Shown here: piece after piece, positions 1-8,466 of the stretch
How positions within the stretch are numbered: position 1 is the first letter of the stretch
Layout of the letters: each line of letters opens with the position of its first letter
DNA from: an uncultured Saprospiraceae bacterium
GTDB taxonomy: Bacteria; Bacteroidota; Bacteroidia; Chitinophagales; Saprospiraceae
Reading direction: 5' to 3'
NCBI GenBank assembly: GCA_937929835.1
Contig: CALFUU010000026.1
Span: forward strand, 1-63,414
Length of the DNA: 63,414 nucleotides
Made by a program: the position numbers and the translations under genes
Notes under the pieces: model-generated
What the model saw: only the letters and a program-made list of their open reading frames with translations
The model's database searches: none
What the model was told of the DNA's origin: nothing

Positions 1-3000
1 CCATCAACTCCGTTAGTACCATTTAATCCATTAGCTCCTGCTGGACCTTGTGGACCCTCTGGACCTTGCGCTCCATCTGCTCCATTCAATCCTGCTGGAC
101 CTTGCGCTCCTGCTGGGCCTTGGTCTCCTTGTGGACCTTGTGCTCCATTTTGGCCTGCTGGACCTTGTGGACCTGCTGGTCCTTGTGCTCCATTAGTACC
201 ATTTGCACCTGGTGCACCTGCTGGTCCTTGTGGACCTTCTGGGCCTTGTGGACCTTGTGCTCCTGCTGGACCTTGACAATCAGCTGAGTTAAATTGGCCA
301 TCGCCATTTGTATCCTCACCTGCATCACCTACACCGTTTCCATTCGTATCCCAACAGTTAATTCCTGCTGGTCCTTGTGGTCCTTGTGGACCTGCAGCTC
401 CTGCCTGACCCGCTGGTCCTGCTGGACCTTGTGCGCCATTCATTCCTGCTGGTCCTTGTGCACCATCAACTCCATTTGTACCATTTAATCCATTAGCTCC
501 CGCTGGACCTTGTGGACCTGCTGGGCCTTGTGCGCCTGCTGGACCTTGATCACCTTGTGGACCTTGTGCTCCATTTTGACCTGCTGGACCCTGTGGACCT
601 TCTGGACCTTGCGCTCCATCTGTACCATTAGTACCATTCAATCCTGCTGGACCCTGTGGACCTGCTGGTCCTTGTGCTCCTGCTGGACCTTGGTCACCTT
701 GTGGACCCTGTGCTCCATTCTGACCTGCTGGACCTTGTGCTCCTGCTGGTCCTTGGTCACCTTGTGGACCCTGAGGACCTTGTGCACCATCAACTCCGTT
801 AGTACCATTTAATCCATTAGCTCCTGCTGGACCTTGTGGACCCTCTGGACCTTGCGCTCCATCTGCTCCATTCAATCCTGCCGGACCTTGTGGACCTGCT
901 GGACCTTGGTCTCCTTGTGGACCTTGTGCTCCATTCGTTCCATTCAATCCTGCCGGACCTTGTGGACCTGCTGGGCCTTGATCTCCCTGAGGACCTTGTG
1001 CTCCATTCGTTCCATTCGTTCCATTTGCACCTGGTGCACCTGCTGGTCCTTGTGGACCTTCTGGACCCTGAGGTCCCTGTGCTCCTGCTGGACCTTGACA
1101 GTCAGCTGAGTTGAATTGGCCATCGCCATTTGTATCCTCACCTGCATCGCCTACACCGTTTCCATTTGTATCCCAACAGTTAATTCCTGCTGGTCCTTGT
1201 GGTCCCTGTGGTCCTGCGGTTCCTGCTTGACCCGCTGGTCCTGCTGGACCTTGTGCACCATTTTGACCTGCTGGACCCTGTGGACCTTGGGCTCCATCGA
1301 TTCCATTTGATCCATTAGCACCAGGTGCTCCTGCTGGACCCTGTGGACCTTCTGGACCCTGTGGTCCCTGTGGACCTTGGGCTCCTTGTGCTCCTTGCTC
1401 ACCTTGTGGTCCTTGTGGACCTTGGGCTCCATCAGCACCATTTAAGCCATTAGCACCTGCTGGACCCTGCTCACCCTGTGGGCCTTGAGCTCCATCTGTA
1501 CCATCTGTACCATTAGTACCATTTGTTCCATTTAATCCTGCTGGACCTTGTGGACCTGCTGGACCTTGCTCACCCTGTGGGCCTTGAGCTCCGTCCATAC
1601 CATTAGTACCATTTGTTCCATTTATACCAGGAGCTCCTGATGGACCTTGTGGTCCTTCTGGGCCTTGTGGTCCCGCTGGACCTGCTGCTCCATCAATACC
1701 ATTAGTTCCATTAGTACCTGCAATTCCTTGAGGACCCATAGGGCCGACTGCACCATTTGATCCTGCTGGACCGGCTGGACCGGCTGGACCGGCTGCACCG
1801 TCAGCACCTGCTGCACCGGCTGGGCCCGCAGCACCTGTAGCACCTGCTGGACCTTGTGGGCCTGCTGCGCCTGCTGGTCCTTGTGGACCTGTAGGACCTA
1901 CTGAACCATCATTTCCGTTAGCACCTGCTGGTCCTGCTGGACCCGCTGCGCCTGTAGCACCTTGTTCACCTTGTGCACCATCAGCACCTGCTGGACCTGC
2001 TGGACCTTGTGCGCCATTAGCACCCGCTGGACCTGCTGGACCTACAGCACCTTGTGCACCTGCTGGACCTGCTGGACCTGCTGCGCCTGTAGCACCGTCA
2101 GCACCTGCTGGACCTGCTGGACCTTGTGCGCCATTTTGACCTGCTGGACCTTGTGGGCCGGCTGCACCTGCTGGACCAGCTGCACCAACTTCACCTTGTG
2201 CACCTTGTGGACCTGCTTCTCCTGCTGGACCTTGAGGTCCTGTAGGACCTACTGATCCATCATTTCCGTTTGCACCTGCTGGACCCGCTGGACCTGCTGC
2301 ACCTTGAGCGCCATTTGCACCATCAGCACCTGCTGGACCCGCTGGGCCTTGAGCACCATTTGCACCGGCTGCACCTGCTGGACCTTGAGCACCCGCTGGA
2401 CCTTGTGCGCCATCAGCACCAGCTGCACCTGCTGGACCTGCTGGACCTTGTGCACCTGTTGCACCATTAGCGCCTGCGGCACCAGTGGCTCCTGTTTCTC
2501 CTTGTGGACCTGCTGGGCCTTGAGGACCTGCTGGACCTTGTGCGCCTGCTGGACCTGTTGCTCCATCAGCACCTGCTGGTCCTGCTGGACCTTGCGCACC
2601 TGCTGCACCTGCAGCTCCTGTCGCTCCTGTTGCGCCCATTGCACCTGCTGGTCCTGCTGGACCTTGTGCGCCTGCTGGACCTTGTGCACCATCTGCACCG
2701 TCAGCACCATTAGCACCTGCTGGTCCTGCTGGACCTTGTGCGCCATTAGCACCTGCTGGACCTGCTGGTCCTGCTGGTCCTTGTGATCCATCATTACCGT
2801 TAGGGCCTGAAGGACCTGCTGGTCCTGCTGGACCCGTAGCACCTTGTGCACCCTGAGGACCTGCTGGTCCTACTGCACCTTGTGGACCCTGAGGACCTAC
2901 TGCACCATCAGCACCATTAGTTCCTGCTGGACCTTGTGCGCCGTTAGCACCTGCTGGACCTTGCGCTCCTGCTGCACCTGTCGCTCCTTGAGGTCCTACT

Positions 3001-3848
3001 GGACCTGTAGCGCCATCGTTTCCTGCTGGGCCTTGAGCACCCGTTGCACCTTGTGCTCCCGTAGCACCCGTAGCACCTTGTGCACCTGTTGCACCGGCTG
3101 GGCCTGTTGGTCCTTGTGGACCCATAGGTCCTATAGAGCCATCATTACCATTAGGGCCTGAAGGACCTGCTGGTCCTGCTGGTCCGGTCGCACCTTGAGC
3201 ACCTGCTGGTCCTGCTGGACCAGTTGCACCTTGAGCACCTGCTGGTCCTACTGGACCTGCTGGTCCCTGAGCACCTGTAGATCCTTGAGGTCCTGCTGGG
3301 CCTGTAAGACCTGCTGGGCCTTGCGGACCTTGAGGACCTACTGAACCTGAAATACAAGACCACAACGGTACTCCTGTAGTACCACTATTTACTTGCACAC
3401 AGTTTAAATCCGTGTTATAAACTAAACTACCTGTAGCTGAATTAGCCAATGCATTAATCTGAGCAGTAGTTAGTTGTAATAAACTGCCTTCGACACATTG
3501 CCAATCAGGTACAGTGTTAGATCCTTTTTGCACTTGTAGGCAATCTAGATCTGTGTTGTAAATGATAGCACCCTCGAGAGGAGTGGTTAAAGCATCTCTC
3601 TGAGCGATGGTAAGTCTAGTGGGTACGAATACCGAGTTAGTACTTTCCATTTCTAGTAGAGATGCATCGTCGATAACATTCATATTATCTCCAAGCTTAA
3701 GAGCTGGAGTTTGTGCTTCTGCCTCAGGGTTGAATGAAATCATCAATCCCATAAGAGCGAAAGCAAACAAAGATGAACGTTCACGACCAGATATGAATTT
3801 TGCGCTTATGAAGAACAAAACCATACCTAAAAGTAATGCTGTTACCAT
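1..3848 (-). CDS. Giant collagen-like (Gly-X-Y) surface protein, C-terminal part beyond the left edge
   Basis: The minus-strand frame starts at ATG 3848-3846 and stays open to base 1, giving at least 1282 codons with no stop. Residues 1-16 are a hydrophobic segment ([16 protein letters not shown]). A second, Ala-rich segment ends in AEAQ near residue 51, which could be the mature N-terminus. Next come two copies of a short adhesin-type unit built on the pattern Y-N-T-D-L-x-C-x-Q-V with a later W-x-C. From about residue 168 (near 3345) onward almost every third residue is Gly, with Pro, Ala and Gln dominating X and Y, so a collagen triple helix is the natural reading. Two Asp/Asn-rich, Cys-containing modules interrupt it (276-362 and 1098-1184). 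The gene is the last of its strand here, with no neighbour before 4399. Function is inferred: a secreted fibrous surface or matrix protein. I found no in-frame ATG upstream; the same frame meets a stop at 4062-4064. Confidence 0.9.
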   Translation of the reverse strand, partial: MVTALLLGMVLFFISAKFISGRERSSLFAFALMGLMISFNPEAEAQTPALKLGDNMNVIDDASLLEMESTNSVFVPTRLTIAQRDALTTPLEGAIIYNTDLDCLQVQKGSNTVPDWQCVEGSLLQLTTAQINALANSATGSLVYNTDLNCVQVNSGTTGVPLWSCISGSVGPQGPQGPAGLTGPAGPQGSTGAQGPAGPVGPAGAQGATGPAGPAGAQGATGPAGPAGPSGPNGNDGSIGPMGPQGPTGPAGATGAQGATGATGAQGATGAQGPAGNDGATGPVGPQGATGAAGAQGPAGANGAQGPAGTNGADGAVGPQGPQGAVGPAGPQGAQGATGPAGPAGPSGPNGNDGSQGPAGPAGPAGANGAQGPAGPAGANGADGADGAQGPAGAQGPAGPAGAMGATGATGAAGAAGAQGPAGPAGADGATGPAGAQGPAGPQGPAGPQGETGATGAAGANGATGAQGPAGPAGAAGADGAQGPAGAQGPAGAAGANGAQGPAGPAGADGANGAQGAAGPAGPAGANGNDGSVGPTGPQGPAGEAGPQGAQGEVGAAGPAGAAGPQGPAGQNGAQGPAGPAGADGATGAAGPAGPAGAQGAVGPAGPAGANGAQGPAGPAGADGAQGEQGATGAAGPAGPAGANGNDGSVGPTGPQGPAGAAGPQGPAGATGAAGPAGAAGADGAAGPAGPAGPAGSNGAVGPMGPQGIAGTNGTNGIDGAAGPAGPQGPEGPQGPSGAPGINGTNGTNGMDGAQGPQGEQGPAGPQGPAGLNGTNGTNGTDGTDGAQGPQGEQGPAGANGLNGADGAQGPQGPQGEQGAQGAQGPQGPQGPEGPQGPAGAPGANGSNGIDGAQGPQGPAGQNGAQGPAGPAGQAGTAGPQGPQGPAGINCWDTNGNGVGDAGEDTNGDGQFNSADCQGPAGAQGPQGPEGPQGPAGAPGANGTNGTNGAQGPQGDQGPAGPQGPAGLNGTNGAQGPQGDQGPAGPQGPAGLNGADGAQGPEGPQGPAGANGLNGTNGVDGAQGPQGPQGDQGPAGAQGPAGQNGAQGPQGDQGPAGAQGPAGPQGPAGLNGTNGTDGAQGPEGPQGPAGQNGAQGPQGDQGPAGAQGPAGPQGPAGANGLNGTNGVDGAQGPAGMNGAQGPAGPAGQAGAAGPQGPQGPAGINCWDTNGNGVGDAGEDTNGDGQFNSADCQGPAGAQGPQGPEGPQGPAGAPGANGTNGAQGPAGPQGPAGQNGAQGPQGDQGPAGAQGPAGLNGADGAQGPEGPQGPAGANGLNGTNGVD
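276..362 (-). repeat. Ca-binding-like DxNGDG module inside the collagen gene, copy 2 (distal)
   Basis: In the coding frame this reads [11 protein letters not shown], then [15 protein letters not shown], ending SADC. Two Asp/Asn-Gly loops are spaced like EF-hand/dockerin or thrombospondin-type Ca loops and bracketed by Cys residues. It breaks the Gly-X-Y periodicity. Calcium binding is inferred from the loop pattern only. The module lies exactly 822 bp (274 codons) from its twin at 1098-1184. Confidence 0.75.
1098..1184 (-). repeat. Ca-binding-like DxNGDG module inside the collagen gene, copy 1 (proximal)
   Basis: Nearly identical at DNA level to the module at 276-362 and in the same frame, again with C-W at the start and D-C at the end of the two loops. 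The surrounding Gly-X-Y blocks are also copied: bases 1-110 match 787-896 with few changes. The 786-bp offset there and the 822-bp offset here differ by 36 bp, i.e. 12 codons or four Gly-X-Y triplets, as expected for slippage in repeat units. Confidence 0.75.
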
Positions 3849-4398
3849 TATTAACTTTTGTTGGTTACTATAAATAAAAAATGAATTGTGTTGAATATAA
3901 AACACAGAGAATACGCATACAGCTAAAGTTTTAAACCGGCAGTAAATCGGTAGTTTAAAACGGCAGTAATCGGCAGATTGTCCAAATCGACAGTTAGCAA
4001 ATCGGCAGTAAAAAAGTTTAAATCGACAGTAAATCAGCAGTGTTGTAAATCGACAACGAAATCAGCAGTTGTCTAAATCGGTATAAATCGACAGTGTTTA
4101 ATCGGCATTAAATCAGCAAATCGACAAAATTTACTCGGCAGTAAATCGGGCAGAAAATCGGCAGTTTGTTTGAATATTCTAAATATACAGTCAAATCAAA
4201 ATAAGTTTTGAATCGTGTAAATAAATCGACAGAGTCGAGTATGTCGTAAATCGACAACCTATAAAGGAAGCTAGGAATTGATCAGCATCTTGGTTATCCA
4301 AGAAAAAGGCAGAATCCACGTTTGTATTAGTAGATTGGTCAAATGTAAGGCAAATAGATCAATATAAAAAAAGAAATATAGTTGAATTATCCATTTAT
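3849..4398. other. Gene-free 550-bp region upstream of the collagen gene
   Basis: No convincing gene on either strand. The part nearest the collagen start (3849-3932) is A/T-rich and should hold its promoter and leader, but I see no exact TAnnTTTG box. The middle is filled by the 11-mer array described separately. The far part, 4259-4398, lies beyond the stop of the minus-strand glycosyltransferase gene and holds nothing I recognise. Confidence 0.6.
3933..4258. repeat. Array of about 20 degenerate 11-mers, consensus AAATCGRCAGT
   Basis: Units in direct orientation begin near 3933, 3944, 3957, 3967, 3984, 3999, 4020, 4031, 4047, 4059, 4075, 4085, 4099, 4110, 4118, 4131, 4143 and 4154, then more sparsely at 4223 and 4248. 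Spacing is mostly 10-17 bp. The core TCG(G/A)CAG, or its TCAGCAG variant, is the most constant part. On the collagen coding strand the unit reads ACTGCCGATTT, and the whole array lies 85-410 bp upstream of the collagen start codon. It is too short and too regular for CRISPR. Its role is unknown: a multi-site protein-binding array, an RNA leader element, or a decayed minisatellite. Confidence 0.8.
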
Positions 4399-5502
4399 CT
4401 AATTTGTGTTGTTGGCCACATTAGACAAGATAGATTCTAGATTACTTACTGTAATCTTTACGTTATGGTTGCTAAAAAAGGTCCTTTCTATAGATGGGGG
4501 AGAGCTGGAGAGTAGATAACGTGTCTTATCAAATAACTCTTGCTTGCTGGTGTAGTAATTCTGATGATACTGAGACTCATTGATAAATTCTCCATATACC
4601 TTGCCCTTGGGCAGTAGGGGAGTGGCTTGAAAATAGATAGCTTCCAGTACACTCAATCCATAAAAGTCATGGTCAGCAGTAACAGGCAGCAGGTCCGCTC
4701 TACCGAGTAGTTTAAAATATTCTTGTCTAGTATCTGCGTATCCAGAATGAAGGATATGTGGCTCATAGGTATGATGAAACTGTTCTTTCACAAAAGACGC
4801 ATTTCCTTCCTGTCCTAGTAATATCAGGTTAAAAGCTTGCCCCTTACCCTTAAGGTAATCACATAATTCGAGAAACAAAGCTGGGTTTTTATCATGTTCC
4901 CACCTGTGGTTCCACAAGAGGGTAGGCTCTGCTTGCGCAGTTGGCCTCTCTATAGGTCCTTCAAGTTGCATATCTTCTAAATCTAAACCAACCCAGTTAA
5001 CCTGAGACTTTTCCCTTATTTTTTGTATTTCTGACTGACTATCAATGTAGTCTGGTAATCTAGACAATAAGTTTCCCAGTGCAGCTAAAAATTCACTTCT
5101 GTGAAACTCAGAATTAAAAAGTACCGAATCTGCAGCTAAACAGGACTTGTAGTTGATAAATCCGTAATGAAAATTTTCTTGGCTTCTGTTATCAGAATCT
5201 GAATAGGGATAAGTCAGTTGGTTTTCGTGCATATAATATACTATAGGGACAGTACAGTTAGATATGGACTTGAATAGACTAACATCCATCATTGTACTAC
5301 ATAAGACTAAGTCAAATTCATTGGGCATCTGATTGTATACTTCTGCTAGATGGATAGCTGAGCCGTGCATTCTCCATTTCCAATGTCTTCCTGACATAGT
5401 CTCTAGGTGGTAATTGAAAGTACCTAATCTACAGATATTATCAGCCCAATATTTGTGAGATCCCGAATAGTATGGAACAACAAAAAAAACCTTAGGCTTC
5501 AT
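4399..5502 (-). CDS. DUF3524/GT4 glycosyltransferase resembling tRNA-queuosine alpha-mannosyltransferase (GTDC1/QTMAN)
   Basis: A 367-aa protein. The N-terminal third carries the DUF3524 pattern shared with animal GTDC1: a YYSGSHKYW stretch at residues 11-19, a W-K-W-R-M-H-G-S-A block near 40-50, then YYMHENQLTYPY and a YGFINYKSCLAAD block. The second half has the nucleotide-sugar-binding half of a GT-B fold, with NHRWEHDKNP and a YGLSVLEAIYF segment matching the usual E-x7-E region. The animal enzyme mannosylates queuosine in tRNA-Asp. The bacterial role is not something I can state, so that substrate is an inference from family. The gene stands alone: the nearest gene downstream is the collagen gene and the upstream space is about 490 bp. 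Confidence 0.8.
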   Translation of the reverse strand: MKPKVFFVVPYYSGSHKYWADNICRLGTFNYHLETMSGRHWKWRMHGSAIHLAEVYNQMPNEFDLVLCSTMMDVSLFKSISNCTVPIVYYMHENQLTYPYSDSDNRSQENFHYGFINYKSCLAADSVLFNSEFHRSEFLAALGNLLSRLPDYIDSQSEIQKIREKSQVNWVGLDLEDMQLEGPIERPTAQAEPTLLWNHRWEHDKNPALFLELCDYLKGKGQAFNLILLGQEGNASFVKEQFHHTYEPHILHSGYADTRQEYFKLLGRADLLPVTADHDFYGLSVLEAIYFQATPLLPKGKVYGEFINESQYHQNYYTSKQELFDKTRYLLSSSPPSIERTFFSNHNVKITVSNLESILSNVANNTN

Positions 5503-5994
5503 TTAAATAAGCATTAGCAATTATTAGATATAATAGAGAGGTCTTTTATAGTTTGAAAATATTAAATAAATAGAGCAACAAAAAACCCTAGATGTTTTCA
5601 TTAACATATTATAAGAGTGCTTTTCTGCTGATAGCTGGATAGAATACTACTGATAAAGAGCTATAGGAAAATCCAGAAGCTACAAGAAACCTTAGACTGT
5701 TCATTTTGGATCTATTTATTAATAGAAATGACGGGGAGGGCAGCTATTGCTAGAAACCCTATTTAACATAATATAAATTATAGGCAAAATAAGCGTGTTT
5801 TCAAACCAGCTTGAAGTAAGTAAAAAACAAAAAAAAACTAGTGTCGGAAAAGGCTTTCCGAACACTAGCCAATCATTATAGAACAACTTCCATTAGTAGC
5901 ACCAAATTTAATTTTAAATATTAGTTTGTACCAAAATTTCTTTGTTTATTTTTTGAACTACGAAAGAAAGGTTATCAATGTTTTTTCTAAGCAA
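5503..5994. other. 492-bp intergenic region with one terminator
   Basis: Apart from the hairpin terminator at 5822-5868, I see no gene, tRNA or repeat. The 126 bp between the stop at 5995 and the hairpin would be the 3' untranslated part of the coiled-coil gene. The 5503-5820 part should hold the promoter of the glycosyltransferase at 4399-5502, although no exact TAnnTTTG box was found there. Confidence 0.5.
5822..5868 (-). terminator. Intrinsic terminator after the coiled-coil gene
   Basis: The arms at 5838-5868 form a 13-bp stem with a single-base bulge (CTAGTGT and CGGAAA paired across a 4-nt loop). On the minus strand the stem is followed by a run of T broken only by one G (5822-5837), the classic intrinsic terminator form. 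It is placed to end transcription from 5995-6933. Confidence 0.85.
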
Positions 5995-6933
5995 TTATTT
6001 CAACAAGATATTTTCTTTTTGGTGCTGTAGGCTAATTTGTTCTTTCTGGATAAGCTGAGCTTCTCTGTTAAGCGTCATAACTAGCCGCTTAATGTAGGAC
6101 AAAGTACGCATCAAGTCATTTCGAGTAGAGACGATTTTCTTTTGAACGATCCAATCAGATATCAAGTTGTCGAAAAAGAAATCTGTGAAGCTATTAAACT
6201 GTAAAGGATTTAGTTTGATCTGGATATCATTCTCACCTAGATCAGCCATTTCTTTGACAAAAAGATTAAGACGATGTCTAGCAATGGGTAAAAGTCTGAT
6301 GGCATCATCCATTGCACGCTGTTTAGCATATTTAGCTTTTCGTTCTGGTGTCCAATCTCCCCAATCACTGGCCTTGTTTAGAGCAGATATTATACTTTCT
6401 ACGGATCTTATCGATTCTTGACCAGTATCGAGCGCCTCATCAATTTCCTTACTTATAGCAACATTCAAATCGAGCTTATCCAGAACTGTAAGATAGTCCT
6501 CTCTTAGCTGTAAATCTGATCCGTTCAATATCTCTTTCTGACGTAAATCCTTGAGCTGAATCAGCTTATTTTGAATTTGAGGAAGTTTGACCGACTTCTT
6601 TTTTAGTAATTCTCGCTCATATTCCATCAACTCTACCTCTGCCTTAACTTGTTTGTATTTTAGGGACAGCTCCAAGTAATCTTGTCTCTCCTTCTCCAGT
6701 TGCTGTTCTTGACTTCCCAAAGTCCTATGAAACAGGGCTTTAACGCCTATTTTTTCTAATTCATCAATATCTCGAAGCTCCTTATCAAGCTGCGCATCCA
6801 TTATCTCAATTTTCGAATAAGACATTTGCAACTGACTATTTATCTCTGTCAGATGTGAATTGATCTTTTTGAGAGTTTCTAACTCCCCTATCGTCGCTTG
6901 TATTTGGGTCTGTATTTCCGATAATCCTTCCAT
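5995..6933 (-). CDS. Coiled-coil protein of unknown function
   Basis: 312 residues, strongly charged and helical, rich in Glu, Lys, Gln and Leu. Heptad-like stretches run over most of residues 1-180 (for example EIQTQIQATIGELETLKK at the start). The middle holds a short Trp-containing patch, DWGDWTPERKAKYAK near 200. There is no signal peptide or membrane segment, so it should be cytoplasmic. It is divergent from the 7030 gene across about 96 bp. The leader contains a small inverted repeat, TTCCAG-TCTT-CTGGAA, near 6955-6970. I do not recognise the family. Confidence 0.75.
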   Translation of the reverse strand: MEGLSEIQTQIQATIGELETLKKINSHLTEINSQLQMSYSKIEIMDAQLDKELRDIDELEKIGVKALFHRTLGSQEQQLEKERQDYLELSLKYKQVKAEVELMEYERELLKKKSVKLPQIQNKLIQLKDLRQKEILNGSDLQLREDYLTVLDKLDLNVAISKEIDEALDTGQESIRSVESIISALNKASDWGDWTPERKAKYAKQRAMDDAIRLLPIARHRLNLFVKEMADLGENDIQIKLNPLQFNSFTDFFFDNLISDWIVQKKIVSTRNDLMRTLSYIKRLVMTLNREAQLIQKEQISLQHQKENILLK

Positions 6934-7029
6934 CCAAAATTGTCATATTCCAGTCTTCTGGAACTTTATTTATATATAACTTGTCTTGCAAATTAGTTAG
7001 TTTTATAAAAAACAAAAGATTAAAGTTAA

Positions 7030-7848
7030 ATGGGAGTTATTAATGATCTTAAAAACATATTCTTCGGTGCCAGTGCCTTGGGGAAATCTGCGACAGAAAA
7101 AGCGACTGATTTTGTAAAAGAAGAAGGTGATGAGATATTGGAAAAAGCGAAAGACTTGGCTGGAAAATCAAGTGAAGCGATAATTGAGAAAACATCAGGA
7201 CTTAAAGAAACAATAGTAGAAAATTCTAGTGATTGGATAGAGAAGACGAAGAGCGGTCTAGGAAAAATTGGAGATGAAATAGCTGATAATCCGCTTACTC
7301 AAAAGCTAGGTTCCACAACTGAGGACATAGGGGGTAAAGTGATAGATAAAGGTGGAGATCTACTCGAAAAGGCAGGGGAAATAACTGAAAACGTCGGAGG
7401 AGTCGTAATGGATAAAGGTTCTGTACTGATGGATAAAGGAATGGAAGTCAGTGAAGAACTTGGTGGCAAAGTCCTAGAGGCTAAGGACAAGGTTATGGAA
7501 AAGGCCAGTGAAGTAAAAGATCAACTTGCCGTCAAGCTAGAAGATACGATGCAAAAAGCTGATGAGTGGGCAGCAAATGAGAAAGCAAATCCTAAGCCAG
7601 AGTTTGCAGAGGATACAATCGATGCAAGTGGCTCCCTTCTAGAAGGTACCGATGATTTCTTTTCTAAGGCCGATAAATTTGCAGGAGGAGATTACGGAGC
7701 ATTTAGTGAAGGAAAGATGGAACTTGATGAGAGTACTAAATCCGTGGCAGCGCCTAAGAAATTTGAAGAATTGCCACCTGCAACGGGATTCGATGACCTA
7801 GATGGAGATGGAAACGAGCTAATAGACGATGCTATTATCGAAGAATAA
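7030..7848 (+). CDS. Amphipathic-helix repeat protein (LEA/YtxH-like), function unknown
   Basis: 272 residues. From about residue 20 to 190 the protein is a string of imperfect 11-residue-like Lys/Glu/Ala/Gly repeats: units such as DKGGDLLEKAGE, MDKGSVLMDKGMEVSEEL and KVMEKASEVKDQL recur. That pattern is typical of late-embryogenesis-abundant-like or apolipoprotein-like amphipathic helices. The C-terminus is very acidic and contains DDLDGDGNELIDD, which looks like a degenerate Ca loop. No signal peptide. It sits 57 bp upstream of the ECF sigma gene on the same strand. A stress-protective role is only an analogy. Confidence 0.75.
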   Translation: MGVINDLKNIFFGASALGKSATEKATDFVKEEGDEILEKAKDLAGKSSEAIIEKTSGLKETIVENSSDWIEKTKSGLGKIGDEIADNPLTQKLGSTTEDIGGKVIDKGGDLLEKAGEITENVGGVVMDKGSVLMDKGMEVSEELGGKVLEAKDKVMEKASEVKDQLAVKLEDTMQKADEWAANEKANPKPEFAEDTIDASGSLLEGTDDFFSKADKFAGGDYGAFSEGKMELDESTKSVAAPKKFEELPPATGFDDLDGDGNELIDDAIIEE

Positions 7849-7905
7849 CTAATCAAGCAGCGTAATGGTGATTATTCGTGTCATATCAATAACAGGATTT
7901 AATTA

Positions 7906-8466
7906 ATGTCCCCACTAAGTTTGAATAATTTGACTCAAAAGCAGCTTATCGCTTCATGTATGGAGGGAGACAGATATGCTTGTAAGCAGTTATTTGACTT
8001 ATATTCTGCTAAGATGATGGCTGTATGCTACAGATTTGCTAGGGATCGGAACGAAGCGGATGACATTCTTCAGGAAGGGTTCATAAGAGTCTTTACTAAG
8101 TTACATCTCTACAGCGGTACAGGTTCCTTTGAGGCTTGGATGAAGAGGGTATTTATCAATATGGCGATCAAGTACAGGGAACGAAATATAACAAAACATA
8201 ACTTTTCTGAGATTGACAACCTCCATATTATCGATTCTGCTCCTACAGTTATAGAAGAACTTTCAAAGGAAGAAATATTAAGGGTCATTCAAGAACTTCC
8301 TGATGGATACAGAACAGTATTCAATTTGTATGTTATTGAAGGTTACAGTCATAAAGACATTGGGCAAATGTTGAATATCGGTGAAAGCACCTCAAGGTCA
8401 CAACTTGTGAAAGCGAGGAACCTTCTGAAACAGAAATTACTTAACGAGATCAAACTAGTAGGTTGA
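7906..8466 (+). CDS. ECF-type RNA polymerase sigma factor
   Basis: 186 residues. Region 2 lies around residues 20-90, with the FDLYSAKMMAVCYRFARDRNEADDILQEGF helix pair. Region 4 lies around 125-180, with LPDGYRTVFNLYVIEGYSHK leading into the helix-turn-helix HKDIGQMLNIGESTSRSQ. There is no region 3, as in the ECF group. The stop codon overlaps the start of the next gene by 4 nt (TTGA), so the pair is almost certainly translationally coupled and functions together. Target genes are unknown. Confidence 0.93.
   Translation: MSPLSLNNLTQKQLIASCMEGDRYACKQLFDLYSAKMMAVCYRFARDRNEADDILQEGFIRVFTKLHLYSGTGSFEAWMKRVFINMAIKYRERNITKHNFSEIDNLHIIDSAPTVIEELSKEEILRVIQELPDGYRTVFNLYVIEGYSHKDIGQMLNIGESTSRSQLVKARNLLKQKLLNEIKLVG

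Noticed and set aside
48..3161. Long open frames on the plus strand (and a second minus frame) opposite the collagen tract, rich in Trp/Cys/Thr/Leu
   Set aside because: They are by-products of the 9-bp-periodic GC-rich collagen repeat; no start signal, no sensible composition, and the Gly-X-Y frame explains all of it.
3933..4258. The 11-mer array considered as CRISPR or as origin iterons
   Set aside because: CRISPR repeats are longer and alternate with spacers of constant size; here the units are 11 bp with gaps of only a few bases. No DnaA boxes or replication gene is nearby.
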